Shown: positions 7,966-8,922 of the stretch, one piece after another
Position numbering within the stretch: the first letter of the stretch is position 1
How the letters are laid out: every line of letters starts with the position of its first letter
DNA from: Komagataeibacter kakiaceti JCM 25156
GTDB taxonomy: Bacteria; Pseudomonadota; Alphaproteobacteria; Acetobacterales; Acetobacteraceae
Reading direction: 5' to 3'
DNA length: 8,922 nucleotides
NCBI RefSeq assembly: GCF_000613305.1
Contig: NZ_BAIO01000067.1
Location: 1-8,922, forward strand
Translations under genes and position numbers: made by a program
Notes under the pieces: generated by a model
The model's input: only the letters and a program-made list of their open reading frames with translations
Database searches by the model: none
Told to the model about the DNA's origin: nothing

Positions 7966-8529
7966 TCAGATCTTGCCGACGAGATCCAGCGACGGGGTCA
8001 GCGTTTCACCGCCTTCCTTCCACTTCGCGGGGCAGACTTCACCCGGATGGGTGGCGACGTACTGCGCGGCCTGGATTTTGTCGATCAGCTCGGCCGCGCT
8101 GCGGCCAACGCCACCGGCCGTGATCTCGATGTACTGGATCTTGCCGTCCGGATCGATCAGGAAGGTGCCGCGATCGGCCAGCCCGGCTTCCTCGATCAGC
8201 ACATCAAAATTGCGTGCGATCTGACCGGTCGGGTCGCCCAGCATGACATACTTGATCTTGCTGATGGCCGGGGACGTATCGTGCCAGGCCTTGTGGGTGA
8301 AATGCTTGTCGGTCGAGACCGAGTAGATCTCCACGCCCAGCTTCTGGAATGTCGCGTAGTTGTCGGCCAGATCCTCGAGTTCCGTCGGGCAGACGAACGT
8401 GAAATCCGCCGGATAGAAGAAGAAGACGGCCCATTTGCCCTTCACATCGACATCGGTCACCTTGATGAACTTGCCGTTATGGAAGGCATCGGCCTCAAAA
8501 GGCTTCAATGACGAATTGATGCGTGCCAT
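7966..8529 (-). CDS. ahpC: AhpC, typical 2-Cys peroxiredoxin (alkyl hydroperoxide reductase subunit C)
   Basis: Cytoplasmic peroxidase that reduces hydrogen peroxide, organic hydroperoxides and peroxynitrite, recycled by AhpF. The protein is 187 residues, the same length as E. coli AhpC. The peroxidatic cysteine is Cys47 in [13 protein letters not shown] and the resolving cysteine is Cys166 in GEVCPAKW, so both redox residues are intact. The conserved [11 protein letters not shown] and [14 protein letters not shown] blocks are also present. ATG 8529 is preceded by a strong AAGGAG eight bases upstream (8538-8543). It is the first gene of an operon with ahpF, separated by 79 bases holding a stem-loop, and it is divergent from the oxyR-like gene, which suggests peroxide-induced control. 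No frame problem is seen here. Confidence 0.97.
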   Translation of the reverse strand: MARINSSLKPFEADAFHNGKFIKVTDVDVKGKWAVFFFYPADFTFVCPTELEDLADNYATFQKLGVEIYSVSTDKHFTHKAWHDTSPAISKIKYVMLGDPTGQIARNFDVLIEEAGLADRGTFLIDPDGKIQYIEITAGGVGRSAAELIDKIQAAQYVATHPGEVCPAKWKEGGETLTPSLDLVGKI

Positions 8530-8673
8530 GTGGTATGCTCCTTGCTTTCGCTAATCAGGTGTTAACGGGCATCTTGTCCCACGAACACGAAATGCGGGGA
8601 AACAGTTTCTGTCAATGGCTGTTATCGGGAAAACCGTTTTACAAATCGTTCAAAATCGGTCCTATCTATACCC
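8530..8673. promoter_or_regulatory. ahpC / oxyR-like divergent control region
   Basis: A 144-base region carrying both divergent promoters. On the ahpC (minus) strand a perfect TTGACA lies at 8610-8615, a good -35 candidate, but the position 17 bases downstream (TTTCGT) is a poor -10, as expected for an activator-dependent promoter. A palindrome, ACAG-TTT-CTGT (8602-8612), overlaps the -35. Upstream of it, minus-strand GATAG, GATTT, GATTT and GATAA (8662-8666, 8653-8657, 8643-8647, 8622-8626) are spaced 9, 10 and 21 bases apart, close to helical repeat. OxyR is known to contact four successive ATAG-like elements spaced about 10 bp apart just upstream of -35 boxes. Assignment of these motifs to OxyR is inference. 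Confidence 0.45.
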
Positions 8674-8922
8674 ATGACCTATATTCCCCTCTCCGGCCTG
8701 TCGCTACGCGATATTGAATATGTGGTGGCGGTGGATGACCTGCGCAATTTTTCCCGCGCGGCGGAACGCTGCGGCGTAAGCCAGGGCGGCCTGTCCGAAC
8801 AGGTGCGCAAGCTGGAGGCCCTGCTGGGTGTCGTCCTGTTTGAACGCTCGCGCCGCCGCGTCACGCTCACACCGGAGGGCGCGCGCCTGATCGCCATGGG
8901 CCGCGACGTGCTGACCGCCGCC
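8674..8922 (+). CDS. oxyR: OxyR-like LysR-family transcriptional regulator (3' partial)
   Basis: The first 83 codons of a LysR-type regulator, cut by the right edge. The winged helix-turn-helix is complete: LSLRDIEYVVAVDDLRNFSR, AAERCGVSQGGLSEQVRKLE, LLGVVLFERSRRRVTLTPEG. It resembles E. coli OxyR (RDLEYLVALAEHRHFRRAAD and following), with eight extra N-terminal residues. OxyR proteins sense peroxide through two cysteines in the C-terminal domain; that part lies outside the window, so the redox cysteines cannot be checked. Placement divergent from ahpC-ahpF strongly supports OxyR over other LysR regulators. ATG 8674 is the first start compatible with a full helix-turn-helix, but no Shine-Dalgarno precedes it. 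Confidence 0.8.
   Translation, partial: MTYIPLSGLSLRDIEYVVAVDDLRNFSRAAERCGVSQGGLSEQVRKLEALLGVVLFERSRRRVTLTPEGARLIAMGRDVLTAA

Noticed and set aside
7855..8511. Plus-strand open frame of 218 codons opposite ahpC
   Set aside because: Antisense to complete AhpC with both catalytic cysteines; its composition follows from the opposite strand.
1..8922. tRNA, rRNA, CRISPR array, insertion sequence, prophage or toxin-antitoxin/defence genes
   Set aside because: I looked across both strands and saw no supporting motifs, terminal repeats or protein families.

Overview
The window looks like chromosomal DNA of an acetic acid bacterium (Acetobacteraceae, most like Komagataeibacter/Gluconacetobacter). It is GC-rich alphaproteobacterial DNA with strongly G/C-biased third codon positions. 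It carries an ahpC-ahpF operon divergent from an oxyR-like gene, and an AT-rich intergenic element that resembles repeats I remember from Komagataeibacter. The genus is an inference, since no rRNA or other marker gene is present.

Layout. (1) Bases 1-2233, plus strand: most of a large YbiO-type MscS mechanosensitive channel, cut by the left edge and frameshifted near its 3' end. (2) 2240-3613, minus: mntH, an NRAMP Mn2+/H+ symporter, convergent with the channel gene with only 6 bases between stop codons. (3) 3614-3894: mntH control region with an 8-bp inverted repeat, then a decayed dispersed repeat. (4) 3895-4365, minus: a secreted, Gly/Pro-rich RcnB-family protein. (5) 4366-4685: divergent intergenic region. 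(6) 4686-6236, plus: a secreted glycoamylase-like (PF10091/GH144-type) protein with a TTG start. (7) 6308-8529, minus: ahpC then ahpF, with a strong stem-loop between them. ahpF carries two frameshifts. (8) 8674-8922, plus: the 5' end of an oxyR-like LysR regulator, divergent from ahpC and cut by the right edge.

How it fits together. AhpC reduces hydrogen peroxide and organic peroxides, and AhpF recharges it with electrons from NADH. The OxyR-like protein is probably the peroxide sensor acting on the shared 144-bp intergenic region. MntH-type transporters import Mn2+, which also protects against oxidative damage in other bacteria, but here it is several genes away and a link is only suggestive. 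The channel, the RcnB-like protein and the glycosidase are envelope or periplasmic proteins with no obvious shared pathway.

The most striking feature is three reading-frame breaks in 9 kb (near 2005, 6468 and 7560). Adding one base to a GG or CC doublet restores full family homology in each case. This points to single-base loss in short G/C runs, most simply a sequencing or consensus error. I found no CRISPR array, RNA gene, insertion sequence, prophage gene or clear new multi-gene system.
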